A DNA stretch of 64,000 nt. It comes from CAVVFX01 sp963747535. Its GTDB lineage: Bacteria > Acidobacteriota > Terriglobia > Bryobacterales > Bryobacteraceae. Positions 54,968 to 64,000 of this stretch are shown in pieces. The notes beneath the pieces were generated by a model. That model did no database searches. It had not been told where the DNA came from and worked only from the letters and a program-made list of their open reading frames with translations. Where the stretch lies: the NCBI GenBank assembly GCA_963747535.1, contig CAVVFX010000012.1, forward strand, positions 1 through 64,000, in the 5' to 3' direction. The first letter of the stretch is position 1; every line of letters begins with the position of its first letter. A program made the translations under genes and the position numbers.

Positions 54968-56296
54968 TCAGGCAAGACGCGGCTCCTCTACCGGCTGTTC
55001 CGCTTTTCCCCACAGCCGGGCATTCAGTTCTACCCGGCACGGCAAGCGCAGGAAGCCATATACCTGGCCGTCGGAGTTCGCCATCTGGCAAGTGATCGCG
55101 TTATCGATCCAGTCGCACATGTTGTAAGCCATCAAGGTCCCGTCCGCCAGCGCCGGCGAAAACGAGAACGACCCCGGATACAGTTCCGGCATATCCAGGT
55201 GGAAATCCACCGTCAGAATATCGCCTGCGATCATCGCCGGAAGTTCGTATTCCTCCCGCGCCGTATTCGTCCCCGAGAAATCGACTCCCAGGTGATTGCG
55301 CATCATGAACCCCACGATCGGCATGGCCACTTCCTCACGCGCACGCACGCTGATCCGCACGATCAGCCGGGCCTTCGGCTGTGCCAGGTGCACCCGTTCG
55401 CCATCTTCGTTCAACAGCGCGATTCCCAGAATCTCGGCCCTGCCGTCGCCGAATCGATGATCGATGTTCGGGATCGTGTCAATCACTTCCGCGGGACGCG
55501 TGCGCGCACGCGGAGCCGCTAATTCCGGCTTCTTCTTCAATTGGAGATATTCGGTATCTTTCGCAATCGTCGATGCCAGATACTTCCCCACCACTCGCTC
55601 CGTGTCGCCGATATCCATCATGCGCCCATGTTCCAGCCAAAGCGTCCGGTCGCCCAGCGACTTAACATCGGACACTGCGTGCGACACAAACAGAATCGTG
55701 ATCCCGCGCGCGCGCAGTTCGTGAACTTTGCGCATGCAGCGATGCCGGAAGTAAATATCGCCGACCGCCAGCGCTTCGTCCACCAGCAGAATCTCCGGAT
55801 CGACATTGATCGCCACAGCGAACGCCAGACGAACTACCATACCGCTCGAATAGGTCTTCACCGGCTGCCCGATGAACTCGCCAATTTCGGCAAACTCTTC
55901 GATCTCCCGATATCGCCGATCGATTTCTTTGGTCGTCAGTCCCAGAATCGACGCATTGAGATAAACGTTATCGCGTCCGGTAAACTCCGGATTGAAGCCG
56001 GCGCCCAGTTCCAACAGCGCCGATACGCGGCCATTCACCGTCACCTTGCCGGTCGAAGGCTGCAGAATCCCCGCCACAATCTGCAGCAGAGTGCTCTTCC
56101 CCGACCCGTTTTCTCCGACGATGCAGAAGGTCTCGCCGCGCCGCACCTCGAAATCGATCTTATCCAGGGCCCAGAAATCGCGGTGGCGCGAAACGCGGTT
56201 GAAGGCCAGCAGTTCCGTCAACCGGTTAGCGGGCCGGTCGTAAATCGCGTAGCTCTTGGAAACCTGTTCAAAACAGATTGCAGTCTCTGGATGCAA
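54968..56296 (-). CDS. Wzt-type ABC transporter ATPase for polysaccharide export
   Basis: The 442 aa protein has the ABC ATPase domain with Walker A GENGSGKS, signature YSSGMVVRLAFAVA and Walker B EILLVDEAL, plus the CxxV-like polysaccharide-export subgroup features (NRVSALLELGAGFNPEFTGRDN). A C-terminal beta-sandwich (about 275-430; RAEILGIALLNEDGERV, then YELPAMIAGDILTVDFHL) matches the Wzt C-terminal glycan-recognition domain. The permease partner (Wzm) is not in the window. It is followed by the GT2-GT4 gene, consistent with an O-antigen-like export pathway. Confidence 0.92.
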   Translation of the reverse strand: MHPETAICFEQVSKSYAIYDRPANRLTELLAFNRVSRHRDFWALDKIDFEVRRGETFCIVGENGSGKSTLLQIVAGILQPSTGKVTVNGRVSALLELGAGFNPEFTGRDNVYLNASILGLTTKEIDRRYREIEEFAEIGEFIGQPVKTYSSGMVVRLAFAVAINVDPEILLVDEALAVGDIYFRHRCMRKVHELRARGITILFVSHAVSDVKSLGDRTLWLEHGRMMDIGDTERVVGKYLASTIAKDTEYLQLKKKPELAAPRARTRPAEVIDTIPNIDHRFGDGRAEILGIALLNEDGERVHLAQPKARLIVRISVRAREEVAMPIVGFMMRNHLGVDFSGTNTAREEYELPAMIAGDILTVDFHLDMPELYPGSFSFSPALADGTLMAYNMCDWIDNAITCQMANSDGQVYGFLRLPCRVELNARLWGKAEQPVEEPRLA

Positions 56297-56316
56297 ATTC
56301 TAGTTTAACCGCCCCG

Positions 56317-58698
56317 TCACACACCCGGCTGCCGCAAACCCGATCCCATATCCGTCGTCTCACTGACAAGAATCGTGCGTATGGTCGATACCGGCGGTGT
56401 AAACAACGACATCTGATCGGGGTCCGCGAAGAGCACCTCGTAATCCGCGGGCGTGAACGCGCGTTCGAGGCGCGCCGCGAACGTCTGCCGCAGGACGCGC
56501 GCATAATGTTCGACGTCATAGTCCCGATGATCCGCGCGCCCGATCGCCATGGATTCGTCCTCCGGCTCCTCAATCACCCCGCCCGAGCCGGACTTCGTGC
56601 GATAGACCCGGATGCGGTCGCCCGCGTTCCATGTCGTGCGGCCACTCGCCAGCATCGCTTCATACGGCAGTTCACGCCGCGTGTCGCGAGTCTCCAGGTA
56701 TTGCGCCGGTGTCTTGGTCAGCCGCACGCTGGACGACACATCATAAGCCGGCAACTCGCGGCGGCGCAGCGAATCGAGAGTAGCGATATAGGCGTCGCGT
56801 ATAGCACCGACATCTCCCATCAGTAACCGCGCGATCGAGCGGCGCAGGAACGCCTCGCCGAACGGCTCCGCCCGGCTGGAACGGAAAGCGACGCCGCGAA
56901 GGAGGAGCGAGCCATCGTACCCGAGGAGCGCGTAATTCTTCGGCTCGTGCGACAACATGGCCGCATAACGGCCTTCGAACTCCAGTTGTACCAGCGGAGG
57001 GAGCAGCGCCGCAACCTCTGCTACCACGCGCCGCTCGTCCGCTTCGCCCCAACCTTCCGGTACTGCGAAGTAGACGCCGTCAGTGTCCGCCTCGAGCAGG
57101 GTCACGCCACGCGCGGCGAGTTCGCGGCACATCATCTCCAGCGTTTCACGACCGTGCCGGGTCACTTGGTTCGCGGCGTGCACGTCGGCGAACCGCGTGA
57201 GGTCCCCGCCCGCAGCAAGATATCCGTAGGCGGAGTTCACCACCAGCTTCATCGCGGCCGACATGGCATCGTGGGCGTATCGCTCGGCCGATCCTGCCGG
57301 CGCTGCCCGAGCACTCGCTTTTGCGGAAAGCCTCCGCTCCACCAACCGGTCTACCAGCACGAGCAGCGCGCCGAGCGTATCGCGCGCCGGACCGATCCGA
57401 TAGGCGCGCATCAGGGATGGGTACAGGCTCGCGACATCGGCCTTCACCACCCGGCGGGCCACGCCGGTCGCGAACAGGTGCAGGGCCGCGCCACTGTGCG
57501 GCGTCCCATCGCCGGGCCGGTGCGCCGGCAGCGCCATTCCCGCGCGCAGGTATGCACGCACCAGCAGGGGGTCGATCACGCCCGTAGCCGCTCCAGCATC
57601 CGCCAGACGCTCGTACCGCCGCGGGGTCATTTGCGCCAGGGCGAACGCGGCACCGCCCAGCATCCGCGCGAGCCCGGCGACCTCCTCGACATCCCCGGCT
57701 GCGTAACGTCGCACGCGCTCCGGGTCGCGGAGGTACACGGCGTGAATCTGGTCTCCCCGGATGTACTCACGATCCTGGCGGGCGATCCCAAGGTGCCGCG
57801 CGACTGCTTTCAATCCATGATTCGGCATCTCGCGTGTCGCGAAGTCGTATCGCAGAACTGCATCGAGCGTATCGATCAGTTCGCGGCCCGGAGCGACGAA
57901 GCGCACGCGGCGCCCACTATCCGAGCCTCCTGTGGTTCCCCGGCGCGCTGCCCGCTGGCGCAATCCCGGCGGCCCGATCCGTCCGAGTTCGAGCGGCACG
58001 CCTAAGGTTCGCGCACGGGCGTCCAGAAATGGCAAGTCGAACCCATGGAGATTGTGGTTCTCGATAACGTCCGGATCTGCCTCTCTCACTTTTGCGACCA
58101 ACCGGCGAATCAGGTCGGCCTCGGCGGCATCCCCGTCACCGCTTACCTCCAACAGTTCAGTTTCGCCGGAGTGGTCGCGCACCGCGACCATGAAGATCCG
58201 GTCGCGCTGGGGATCGAGTCCTGTGGTCTCCAGATCGAATTGCATCCGGCGCAGCTGGTCGAAATCCAGATTCCGGAAATAAGTTCGCCCCGTCGTGACG
58301 AGATATTGCTCCTCTGGCGGCAGCGCGAGTATGGCATCCTTTCCCAATTCCCGCACGTGCCCGACGCGTCGCCCAAGACGCCGGGTCGCACCTTCCAGAA
58401 TGGCTCCATGCAGCGTTCTGCTATCGTCGGCAGAGACGAGATACCGCAGCGCACCGGGCCCACTGAGCTCGGTATAGGTCACCATCGCGCCCGGGCGCAG
58501 ATCGTCGAGTCGATCGAGGACCAGCCACGGCCGGAAGCGCGCCTCTTCCCGCACCAACTCACCGGTGTCAGCTATCCTGCGCCATACGACGGCGCGTCCA
58601 TTGCCCTCGGCCCACACCGATACGATTCCCGGAGTCGGATCCCAACCCCAAAGCCATTCGTCTTCAATTCGACGCGAGATCGCGCACTCCTGACTCAA
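56317..58698 (-). CDS. B-family DNA polymerase (Pol II-like)
   Basis: The 793 aa protein has an intact proofreading exonuclease: Exo I FDLETTGLD (154-162), Exo II ENHNLHGFD (213-221) and Exo III Y332xxxD336. The polymerase motifs are A KADVASLYPS (Asp421), B KLVVNSAYG (from Lys484) and C EADTDGVYF (538-540). All catalytic acids are present. It is the usual length for bacterial Pol II. A role in replication restart or translesion repair is likely. It lies 20 bp upstream of the Wzt-type gene but is probably unrelated functionally. Confidence 0.92.
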   Translation of the reverse strand: MSQECAISRRIEDEWLWGWDPTPGIVSVWAEGNGRAVVWRRIADTGELVREEARFRPWLVLDRLDDLRPGAMVTYTELSGPGALRYLVSADDSRTLHGAILEGATRRLGRRVGHVRELGKDAILALPPEEQYLVTTGRTYFRNLDFDQLRRMQFDLETTGLDPQRDRIFMVAVRDHSGETELLEVSGDGDAAEADLIRRLVAKVREADPDVIENHNLHGFDLPFLDARARTLGVPLELGRIGPPGLRQRAARRGTTGGSDSGRRVRFVAPGRELIDTLDAVLRYDFATREMPNHGLKAVARHLGIARQDREYIRGDQIHAVYLRDPERVRRYAAGDVEEVAGLARMLGGAAFALAQMTPRRYERLADAGAATGVIDPLLVRAYLRAGMALPAHRPGDGTPHSGAALHLFATGVARRVVKADVASLYPSLMRAYRIGPARDTLGALLVLVDRLVERRLSAKASARAAPAGSAERYAHDAMSAAMKLVVNSAYGYLAAGGDLTRFADVHAANQVTRHGRETLEMMCRELAARGVTLLEADTDGVYFAVPEGWGEADERRVVAEVAALLPPLVQLEFEGRYAAMLSHEPKNYALLGYDGSLLLRGVAFRSSRAEPFGEAFLRRSIARLLMGDVGAIRDAYIATLDSLRRRELPAYDVSSSVRLTKTPAQYLETRDTRRELPYEAMLASGRTTWNAGDRIRVYRTKSGSGGVIEEPEDESMAIGRADHRDYDVEHYARVLRQTFAARLERAFTPADYEVLFADPDQMSLFTPPVSTIRTILVSETTDMGSGLRQPGV

Positions 58699-60004
58699 AC
58701 CGGCGCCATGTTAATAACTTTACCGCGCGCGCCGACTCGTCTTCAAATAGAAGGCTACTGCGCCGCTAGTCTCAATACGGTTCACTTTAGGGCTGTCTGT
58801 CCGCCCGACAGGTGCGCCGGCGCAGTCAGGAGATGCGGGGTGCGTTTTTTGCGGATGGAAAGCCTTGACCGCCAAAGCGCGGTCACCCCAGGAAATGAAA
58901 AATTGGGGCCAAACACAGCTTGCGCGAGTTGTATGGACGTAAAAGAGAAAAGCCGAGGGCCGCAGGGATGAACGCAGATAAGCCCAAGATTTGAGGTGAC
59001 TTGCCACCCGTCTCGCACCGGCGTTGCGCGATATTTTCGGAAGAAGCCAATTCTTGATGAGTGGCTTTCTTTTGCTTTAGTTATCCGGGGAGCGGCAAGT
59101 GGAAGCGGCTTTGGGTTTGTGCATTTTTGTTCACTTATCGCGGTTGCACAAAGTGGGCACGAAACCGCGAACACATGCGAATGGGTGAGGCGGTACGGGA
59201 GAAGCGATCCTGCAGAAAAAACGAACTCCCTGTTCGGCCTGAGGATGCGAGTGTTTAGGCGGGGCGGTCTGGTTTCTGGCCAGCGGCAGCTCCGATGCAC
59301 ACAGGTTGGGGCGGGTTGCGCGCGGTTTTGCGGTTCGAAGCCAATTCCTTCTAAGTAGTAATGATTTGTTATGGCTATGCGGGGTCTCGGCACCGGCGGA
59401 GGTTTTTCGTTTGTGCGTTTTTGTGCACGGATCGAGGAAATATGCACGGTGCACAAAACCGCCAAACCCATGGCCCGGTCGGGAGGAGATGAAAGAAGCG
59501 CAAGAGGGTGGATGTGGCCGCGTTCCACGCTTGGACTGGTTTCGGGTCTTTCAGTATCGCCGGCGGAACCTGAGATTTCCTGGCAGGCAAGTTTCTGCGG
59601 CGCGGCATGGCCGGCAGGCGAGGCGGTAAGACGAGCAACGTCGGCAAATGGCACTCCTCAGATTTCAAAAAGTCGCGCGCGGGCGACCGGCAGACGGCAC
59701 AGCTTGGCCGTTCTACTTTCACGTTGACACGCGAGGGCAAGGTTTTTAAGGCGGCGGCGCCTATGTTGCTGGGATGAAGGGGCAGAAATGGGCGAAGGGC
59801 TGGTTATTGGCAAGCGGGTCAGTTTGGAAAGTGCACAGACCGATCCTCCGGCCGGTATGCAACATGGCAATTCGGCCAGGCGGGTCAAAGAATGGAAGCG
59901 CGTTTTTCGGGACCGATCCGCGAAATGATGGCGAGTAAAGCCAGCTCGGCGGCAACAGAGGACCGACAGGTCCCACTTTCCCGTAGCGCGGTTCGCGGCC
60001 CGCT
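58699..60004. other. Non-coding, repeat-containing spacer
   Basis: About 1.3 kb with no convincing gene. Two diverged copies of one unit are visible (about 59021-59140 and 59312-59450), sharing GTTGCGCG[AC], GAAGCCAATTC and TTTGTGC[AG]TTTTTGT[TG]CA. A frame of 56 codons (59607-59777) and one of 54 (from 59774, ATGA overlap) are open but unsupported. Long antisense frames here have non-protein-like composition. Confidence 0.5.
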
Positions 60005-60454
60005 CTAGCGAAACAAGCGCGGGTCGAAGTGAAACAACGCCGGTGGCTCAGTCGCGATCCTCCCGAAGTCAGGATGCGCGGGATTGAGGAGGTAGTTATG
60101 TTCGTCCGGCACGATAATGGATGCGACTTCGAGAACAGCCGACTCTTGAGATTCAAGCCACCAGTCGCCGAGCGATTGCGAACTCAAATCCCGCAATTCG
60201 ACCCGTTGGCGGAGTTCCCGCTCCGTAGCGATGATCAAGTCGTCCGGCAGGACGGCTGTCACGGACACGTAGTTGGCCGGGAAGTCTTGCCGGGACATGG
60301 GCACCAGATTCTCCAGCACAGCGAGCGAAACACTCTCCGCCATGTACACCACGGCGCGCCCAGGTGAGTTCCATCTGCCGCCGGCGAATTTAGCACCCTC
60401 ACCGTCTAACCGGGTGTATCGGGCGCGACAGACACGATATATGCGACGGGCCAT
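60005..60454 (-). CDS. RES-domain toxin (NAD+ phosphorylase family)
   Basis: The 149 aa protein has the RES signatures: YRVCRARYTRLDGEGAKFAG, GRWNSPGRAVVYMAES, SLAVLENLV and the C-terminal LLNPAHPDFGRI, then FDPRLF. Family members degrade NAD+ (as MbcT). It starts 1 nt after the antitoxin stop (TAGATG). Confidence 0.92.
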   Translation of the reverse strand: MARRIYRVCRARYTRLDGEGAKFAGGRWNSPGRAVVYMAESVSLAVLENLVPMSRQDFPANYVSVTAVLPDDLIIATERELRQRVELRDLSSQSLGDWWLESQESAVLEVASIIVPDEHNYLLNPAHPDFGRIATEPPALFHFDPRLFR

Positions 60455-60664
60455 CTAGGATGGAATATTGTGTTCGATCCGGATCAGGATTCGTTCGACC
60501 GCGGCGATTCCTTCTGGAGTGGCAAGGAGTTCGGCTGGAGCATGACTGCCCAGGATCTCCAACGGCGTCGAAAGCCAATGTGTAGCCTTCTGCTCGTCGC
60601 CGAACACGGCAACCGCGTGTGCGATAACAGGCACAATGCGAACGACCACGCTCGGTGAAGTCAT
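60455..60664 (-). CDS. Short MbcA/ParS-type (DUF2384) antitoxin
   Basis: The 69 aa protein consists almost only of the DUF2384 toxin-binding domain: FGDEQKATHWLSTPLEILGS, then PEGIAAVERILIRIEHNIP. The usual N-terminal Xre-like HTH (another about 60 residues) is missing, although a few upstream codons remain open. It is the partner of the RES toxin. Loss of the DNA-binding part would impair autoregulation. Confidence 0.82.
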   Translation of the reverse strand: MTSPSVVVRIVPVIAHAVAVFGDEQKATHWLSTPLEILGSHAPAELLATPEGIAAVERILIRIEHNIPS

Positions 60665-60826
60665 AGTCCCATTCTATAGCGAAACCAGGGAGGTGCTTCT
60701 GATTTCGAAAGGCGTTCGTGGCCGACAACAAAGAGTCGGCCGCATCAGTGCAATCCGGCTAGCCAAGTTTCCGTTATCGCAATTTATCAATGAAGATTAT
60801 CGAAAACTGTTATGCGAGGCGGTTAT

Positions 60827-61189
60827 TTATTGTGGGGTATCTACTGCGAATGAGTTTGCGTCGTACCAGGCCTTCGTCGCAACTGCACCTGCGCGTACGA
60901 ACTTGAACTCCACCCAAATTGTTCCTTTGTCCCAAACCTGGAGGCCGGTCCGCAACGGCTGACCGGAGGGCCACAGAAAGTTTGTTCCGGGAGACGCTAA
61001 GCTCTGGTACCACGGTCTAATCGATTGGCCCGGTGGGAGTGGAAGGGACTTTGCGGCCAAGATAATGGGTCTGAAGCCTACAAGCGGGGGCCCCGTCCTG
61101 TCAAAGTTGAAATACTCGTAGTCGTCATTCGAGCGTCCCCCCGAAGGATATTGGGCTTCGAGAAACAGCAACCGTTCCGATCTTGACAA
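60827..61189 (-). CDS. Hypothetical protein, possibly a fragment
   Basis: This is a 120-codon frame beginning with TTG and reading SRSERLLFLEAQYPSGGRSN, then WPSGQPLRTGLQVWDKGTIW. The composition is protein-like, but the family is unknown. The same frame is open for another about 28 codons upstream (YREIYHREPIQTVLWNLGL) without ATG or GTG, up to a stop just after the FHA gene, so this could be a gene that lost its start. It lies between the toxin-antitoxin pair and the FHA gene. Confidence 0.45.
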   Translation of the reverse strand: MSRSERLLFLEAQYPSGGRSNDDYEYFNFDRTGPPLVGFRPIILAAKSLPLPPGQSIRPWYQSLASPGTNFLWPSGQPLRTGLQVWDKGTIWVEFKFVRAGAVATKAWYDANSFAVDTPQ

Positions 61190-61277
61190 ACCTAGATTCC
61201 AGAGGACGGTCTGTATCGGTTCGCGGTGGTAGATTTCGCGATATCTGTCTACACCTGTCCAGCATTGACCGCGAATC

Positions 61278-62081
61278 CTACCTCAACTCAAACCGCATGA
61301 CTGCACGGCCCAGATGAATCTCATCCCCATCCTGCAACTTCACTCCCCGCCCGTTACGATGCACCTCCTGGCTCATCCCCTCGCGGATGATCCATGTGCT
61401 GCACGACTCCCCTTTTTCCCGGGCGTAGAAGCGATCGTTGAACAACCGGTATTCGCCGATCTCCGCATTGCGCTCGATATGCGCATGCTCTCTCGACACC
61501 GTGCGGCTGATCTCGTCGTCTTCGACGAACGCCACGTGATTGCGGCGAGACAATCCCTGGGTACGATACACGTCGAGCGTCCGGCCGAGGTTGGTGCGCG
61601 GCTTATCGATCAGGATCTCCCGCTCTGCAACCGAGCCCTGCAAGATAATCAGCCGTCCCACCAGGTCCTGCGGCTTAGGCGCTGCGGGAGGCTCCTCGAA
61701 CGTCGTGCCGACAGAGAGCCACGGCTCGCCTTTCGCCGGATAGTCGCCCGAGACATCCACTTCCACCCGCAATCCCTGCGGATGTTGCGCTTCCGACTTC
61801 ACGAGCACCTGCCTGATCTCGTTCTCGAAATACTCGCGCAGAAAGTCGCCTTCGAGCGCGCCGGCCTGCTGCGGGTCGGCCCCGCGAATTCGAATGCAAA
61901 CGCGGTTGTAGGGAAAAAGACTGCGGCCGCCGCTGCGATAAGACTTGCGCTCGATCTCCTCCACGATGGCGTGACGGATCTCGGCCAGTTCGGCGCCACT
62001 CGCCGTCTTCGAAGCCCCTCCTCCGAATGGGGCTTCGAAGATCGTACGTCCTACGCGTTCCACAAAATCGGTCAGTGTCAT
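61278..62081 (-). CDS. FhaA-like protein (DUF3662 plus FHA domain)
   Basis: The 267 aa protein has an N-terminal DUF3662-type domain (TDFVERVGRTIFEAPFGGGA, then NRVCIRIRG, FENEIRQVLVKS) and a C-terminal FHA domain (LGRTLDVY, then ISRTVSREHAHIERN, DGDEIHLGRAVMRF). The phosphothreonine-binding Arg, Ser and His of the fold are recognisable. FhaA-type proteins report Ser/Thr-kinase signals to cell-wall enzymes. Its ATG overlaps the stop of the SEDS-transpeptidase gene (ATGA), so both act in the same process. Confidence 0.85.
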   Translation of the reverse strand: MTLTDFVERVGRTIFEAPFGGGASKTASGAELAEIRHAIVEEIERKSYRSGGRSLFPYNRVCIRIRGADPQQAGALEGDFLREYFENEIRQVLVKSEAQHPQGLRVEVDVSGDYPAKGEPWLSVGTTFEEPPAAPKPQDLVGRLIILQGSVAEREILIDKPRTNLGRTLDVYRTQGLSRRNHVAFVEDDEISRTVSREHAHIERNAEIGEYRLFNDRFYAREKGESCSTWIIREGMSQEVHRNGRGVKLQDGDEIHLGRAVMRFELR

Positions 62082-64000
62082 GGATGCTGTGCAACTCCTG
62101 TGATAGTTTGGAACATGCCGAGCTTCTCCGCCGCCAGCAACAGATCGTGGGCGATGGGCGCGGCCATGGAGCCCCCATATCCGCCATGCTCCACCAGCAC
62201 GGCGAACGCGATTTGGGGCTGATTTAGCGGCGCGGGGCCGGCGGGCGCATACCCTATGAACCAAGAGTGCGGCTCGCCGGCGTCCAACTGCGCCGTCCCG
62301 GTCTTCCCCGTGACCGGAAAGTCGATGCCCTGCATGGCGCTACGGGCGGTGCCTTCCACCACGACGCCTCGCATGGCGTCGGCAATGAATCGGGCTGAAT
62401 CGGTATCGATCACGCGGCGCAGGGGAGCCTCGCGCGCATCGCTGCCATCGTCCACCCAGCGCCCTTGCGGCATCATGCCGTCGTTCGCGACCGTCGCGGC
62501 GATGCGCGCCATCTTGAACGGCGTCACCAGAACTTCCCCTTGTCCATATGCGGCAAACGGCAGGAATTTGTGCAGGTTCTTCTCAGGACCGGTGGAAATT
62601 TCCAGCAGCCTGGCAGTCTCGGCCAGCGCCTTCGTTCCGACACGATAGACGCCAAGTTGCGCGAAGTACCCGTTGCACGAAACGATAATCGCCTGCCGCA
62701 TCTGCAGTGAGCCATGCGCATGGTCTTTATCGTCGTCATGGACCGGCCGGTTCCAACCGGGGATCAGCGCGCCGACGCGGCCGTCCGGAAGTCGCCGGCA
62801 TGCATACGTCTGCTTTGCATTCTCCGGATCGAGACGCAGCGCGGCCATGGCGGTGACGATCTTGAAAGTCGATCCTGGCGCATAGGTGCCATAACGCGCG
62901 CGGTCGAGCAGCTCGTCGGTGGAGTGATGCGGAGCTTGCGCGGGGGCCGTAAATGAAGGTTCCGGCGCGTTGACCATGGCCAGGATGCCGCCGGTCCGTG
63001 CATCCATCATCACGATCGCGCCGCGCTCCAGGTGGGCTTTATTGAGATGCTGCCGTAGAATCTCCGACGCGGCGAGCTGCAGGCGCGCGTCGAGCGACGT
63101 GCGCACGTTGCGGTCCCGATTGCGCAGCCGCTCGATATCCGTATTTCCCGGAGCGTGCCGGTAGCGGATCAGCGGGGCGAGCTCATCGTAATCGCTATAG
63201 CCTTGCAGCTTGGTATTGGAGTCCCGTTCGATGAACGAGGTGTTGGTCGCATGGAAGTTCTCGGCCGTGCGCCAGTCGCCGAGAAGCTGCGCGGTTTCCG
63301 GCCCGAGCGGATAATAGCGGCTGTCCAGCCGCGCCACGTTCTGCCCGACCGGAACGTTGAGCTTCTCGAATTCGGGCCGTCTTTTTTCGATTTCCTGCCA
63401 GTCGCTGGTGGCGAGCAGAATGCCATTGCGATCCAGAATATTGCCGCGTTGAATTTCGTGGGCGAGGGAGTTGAGCCGCGGATTGTGCTGGGCGCGTTTG
63501 ACGCCGTCGTCTTCAAAAACATGCGCGTCACGCGCGAGATAGTCGCGGTCGTGGAAGACCTGATAATCGGCGGCTTTCCACAGCAGCGCGGCGCAACAGA
63601 TTGCGAGCGCGCATTCCAGCACGCGCACGGGAACGCGGAAAGGCTCGTTATTCCGTAGGCCGGACCCACGCTTTTCGTGGTCTGCCGGCTGCGAGGCAGC
63701 CTCCGGGCGATCCGTTTTTTTCGCGTCCGCCGAGATCGCCAGAATCATCGCCAGGATGATGAAGTTGGCCAGCATCGCCGAGTTCCCGGAGCTGAGAAAC
63801 GGCGACACTACTCCGGAAAGCGGGACCGCGCCCAAGACGCCTCCCGAGATCAGCAGCATCTCCATCATGAGCAATGTCGTCAGTCCGGCGGCCAGGAAGA
63901 AGCCGTATTCACTGCGGGCGCGCAAGGCGGCGCGCAGTCCCCGCGAGGCCAGGAAGGCGAAGAGCAAACCGATAGTTGCCACGCCCATGAAGCCCCACTC
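62078..64000 (-). CDS. SEDS (FtsW/RodA)-penicillin-binding transpeptidase fusion, partial
   Basis: The gene enters from the right edge of the window, so its N-terminus is missing. The first visible part is the end of a SEDS glycosyltransferase (EWGFMGVATIGLLFAFLASR, LLISGGVLGAVPLSGVVSPF, LANFIILAMILAISAD). A linker and a second membrane helix follow, then a class B PBP: dimerisation region (RGNILDRNGILLAT) and transpeptidase domain with SxxK in YAPGSTFKIVTA, SxN in IIVSCNGYF and KTG in VTGKTGTAQ. All active-site motifs are intact. SEDS and bPBP are normally separate partners in peptidoglycan synthesis; here they are one polypeptide, coupled to an FHA gene. Confidence 0.9.
   Translation of the reverse strand, partial: EWGFMGVATIGLLFAFLASRGLRAALRARSEYGFFLAAGLTTLLMMEMLLISGGVLGAVPLSGVVSPFLSSGNSAMLANFIILAMILAISADAKKTDRPEAASQPADHEKRGSGLRNNEPFRVPVRVLECALAICCAALLWKAADYQVFHDRDYLARDAHVFEDDGVKRAQHNPRLNSLAHEIQRGNILDRNGILLATSDWQEIEKRRPEFEKLNVPVGQNVARLDSRYYPLGPETAQLLGDWRTAENFHATNTSFIERDSNTKLQGYSDYDELAPLIRYRHAPGNTDIERLRNRDRNVRTSLDARLQLAASEILRQHLNKAHLERGAIVMMDARTGGILAMVNAPEPSFTAPAQAPHHSTDELLDRARYGTYAPGSTFKIVTAMAALRLDPENAKQTYACRRLPDGRVGALIPGWNRPVHDDDKDHAHGSLQMRQAIIVSCNGYFAQLGVYRVGTKALAETARLLEISTGPEKNLHKFLPFAAYGQGEVLVTPFKMARIAATVANDGMMPQGRWVDDGSDAREAPLRRVIDTDSARFIADAMRGVVVEGTARSAMQGIDFPVTGKTGTAQLDAGEPHSWFIGYAPAGPAPLNQPQIAFAVLVEHGGYGGSMAAPIAHDLLLAAEKLGMFQTITGVAQHP

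Noticed and set aside
58782..59654. 290-codon frame in the repeat-rich spacer
   Set aside because: It is Pro/Arg/Ser-rich without domains and crosses both diverged repeat units.

Overview
The window looks like chromosomal DNA from an Acidobacteriota bacterium (Bryobacterales/Solibacter-like). The basis is the gene families: Oar-like TonB-dependent receptors with a carboxypeptidase-regulatory-like N-terminus, a DUF1592-type cytochrome plus DUF1552 pair, many small secreted proteins, Tat-exported glycoside hydrolases and a B-family DNA polymerase. This is inferred from gene content only; no 16S rRNA is present.

Layout. (1) 1-12000 is the right part of a conjugative/integrative element on the + strand: a P-type type IV secretion operon trbB-C-D-E-J-L-F-G-I, then a small unknown gene, an excisionase-like HTH gene and a tyrosine integrase. 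trbE, trbG and trbI each carry a single-base-type frameshift, so the transfer apparatus is probably decayed unless these are assembly errors. (2) A complete tRNA-Thr(UGU) sits at 12058-12133. Its 3' 45 bp, starting in the anticodon loop, recur perfectly at 25725-25769, defining a 13.7 kb integrated element (element A). Element A carries its own integrase with arm-type repeats near both ends, a zinc-finger/HTH protein, an excisionase-like protein, a RepA-like ATPase behind a leader peptide, an iteron/inverted-repeat cluster that looks like a replication origin, a coiled-coil protein, an HK97-type prohead protease and a major capsid protein. No portal, terminase large subunit or tail genes are recognisable. 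Its right half is cargo: a secreted protein, membrane proteins, a TonB-C protein and a tightly packed operon (RHH protein, zinc-ribbon/TIR-like protein, unknown protein, AlbA_2 remnant, HEPN-like protein) that resembles a defence or toxin-antitoxin module.

(3) 25770-50487 starts with an integrase remnant and ends in a third, diverged copy of the tRNA 3' end (50455-50487). It may therefore be an older 24.7 kb island. It holds polysaccharide-use genes: a GH2-type glycosidase, a DUF4838 protein, two large TonB-dependent receptors, a beta-propeller protein, a GH30-like hydrolase, a broken amidohydrolase, a DUF1592/DUF1552 pair and a VapBC-type toxin-antitoxin pair.

(4) 50593-64000 looks like core chromosome: an APC permease, a two-domain GT2-GT4 glycosyltransferase with a Wzt-type ABC ATPase (surface polysaccharide), a B-family DNA polymerase, a degraded repeat-rich spacer, a RES/MbcA-type toxin-antitoxin pair, and an FHA protein coupled to a SEDS-transpeptidase fusion (cell-wall synthesis) that runs off the window end.
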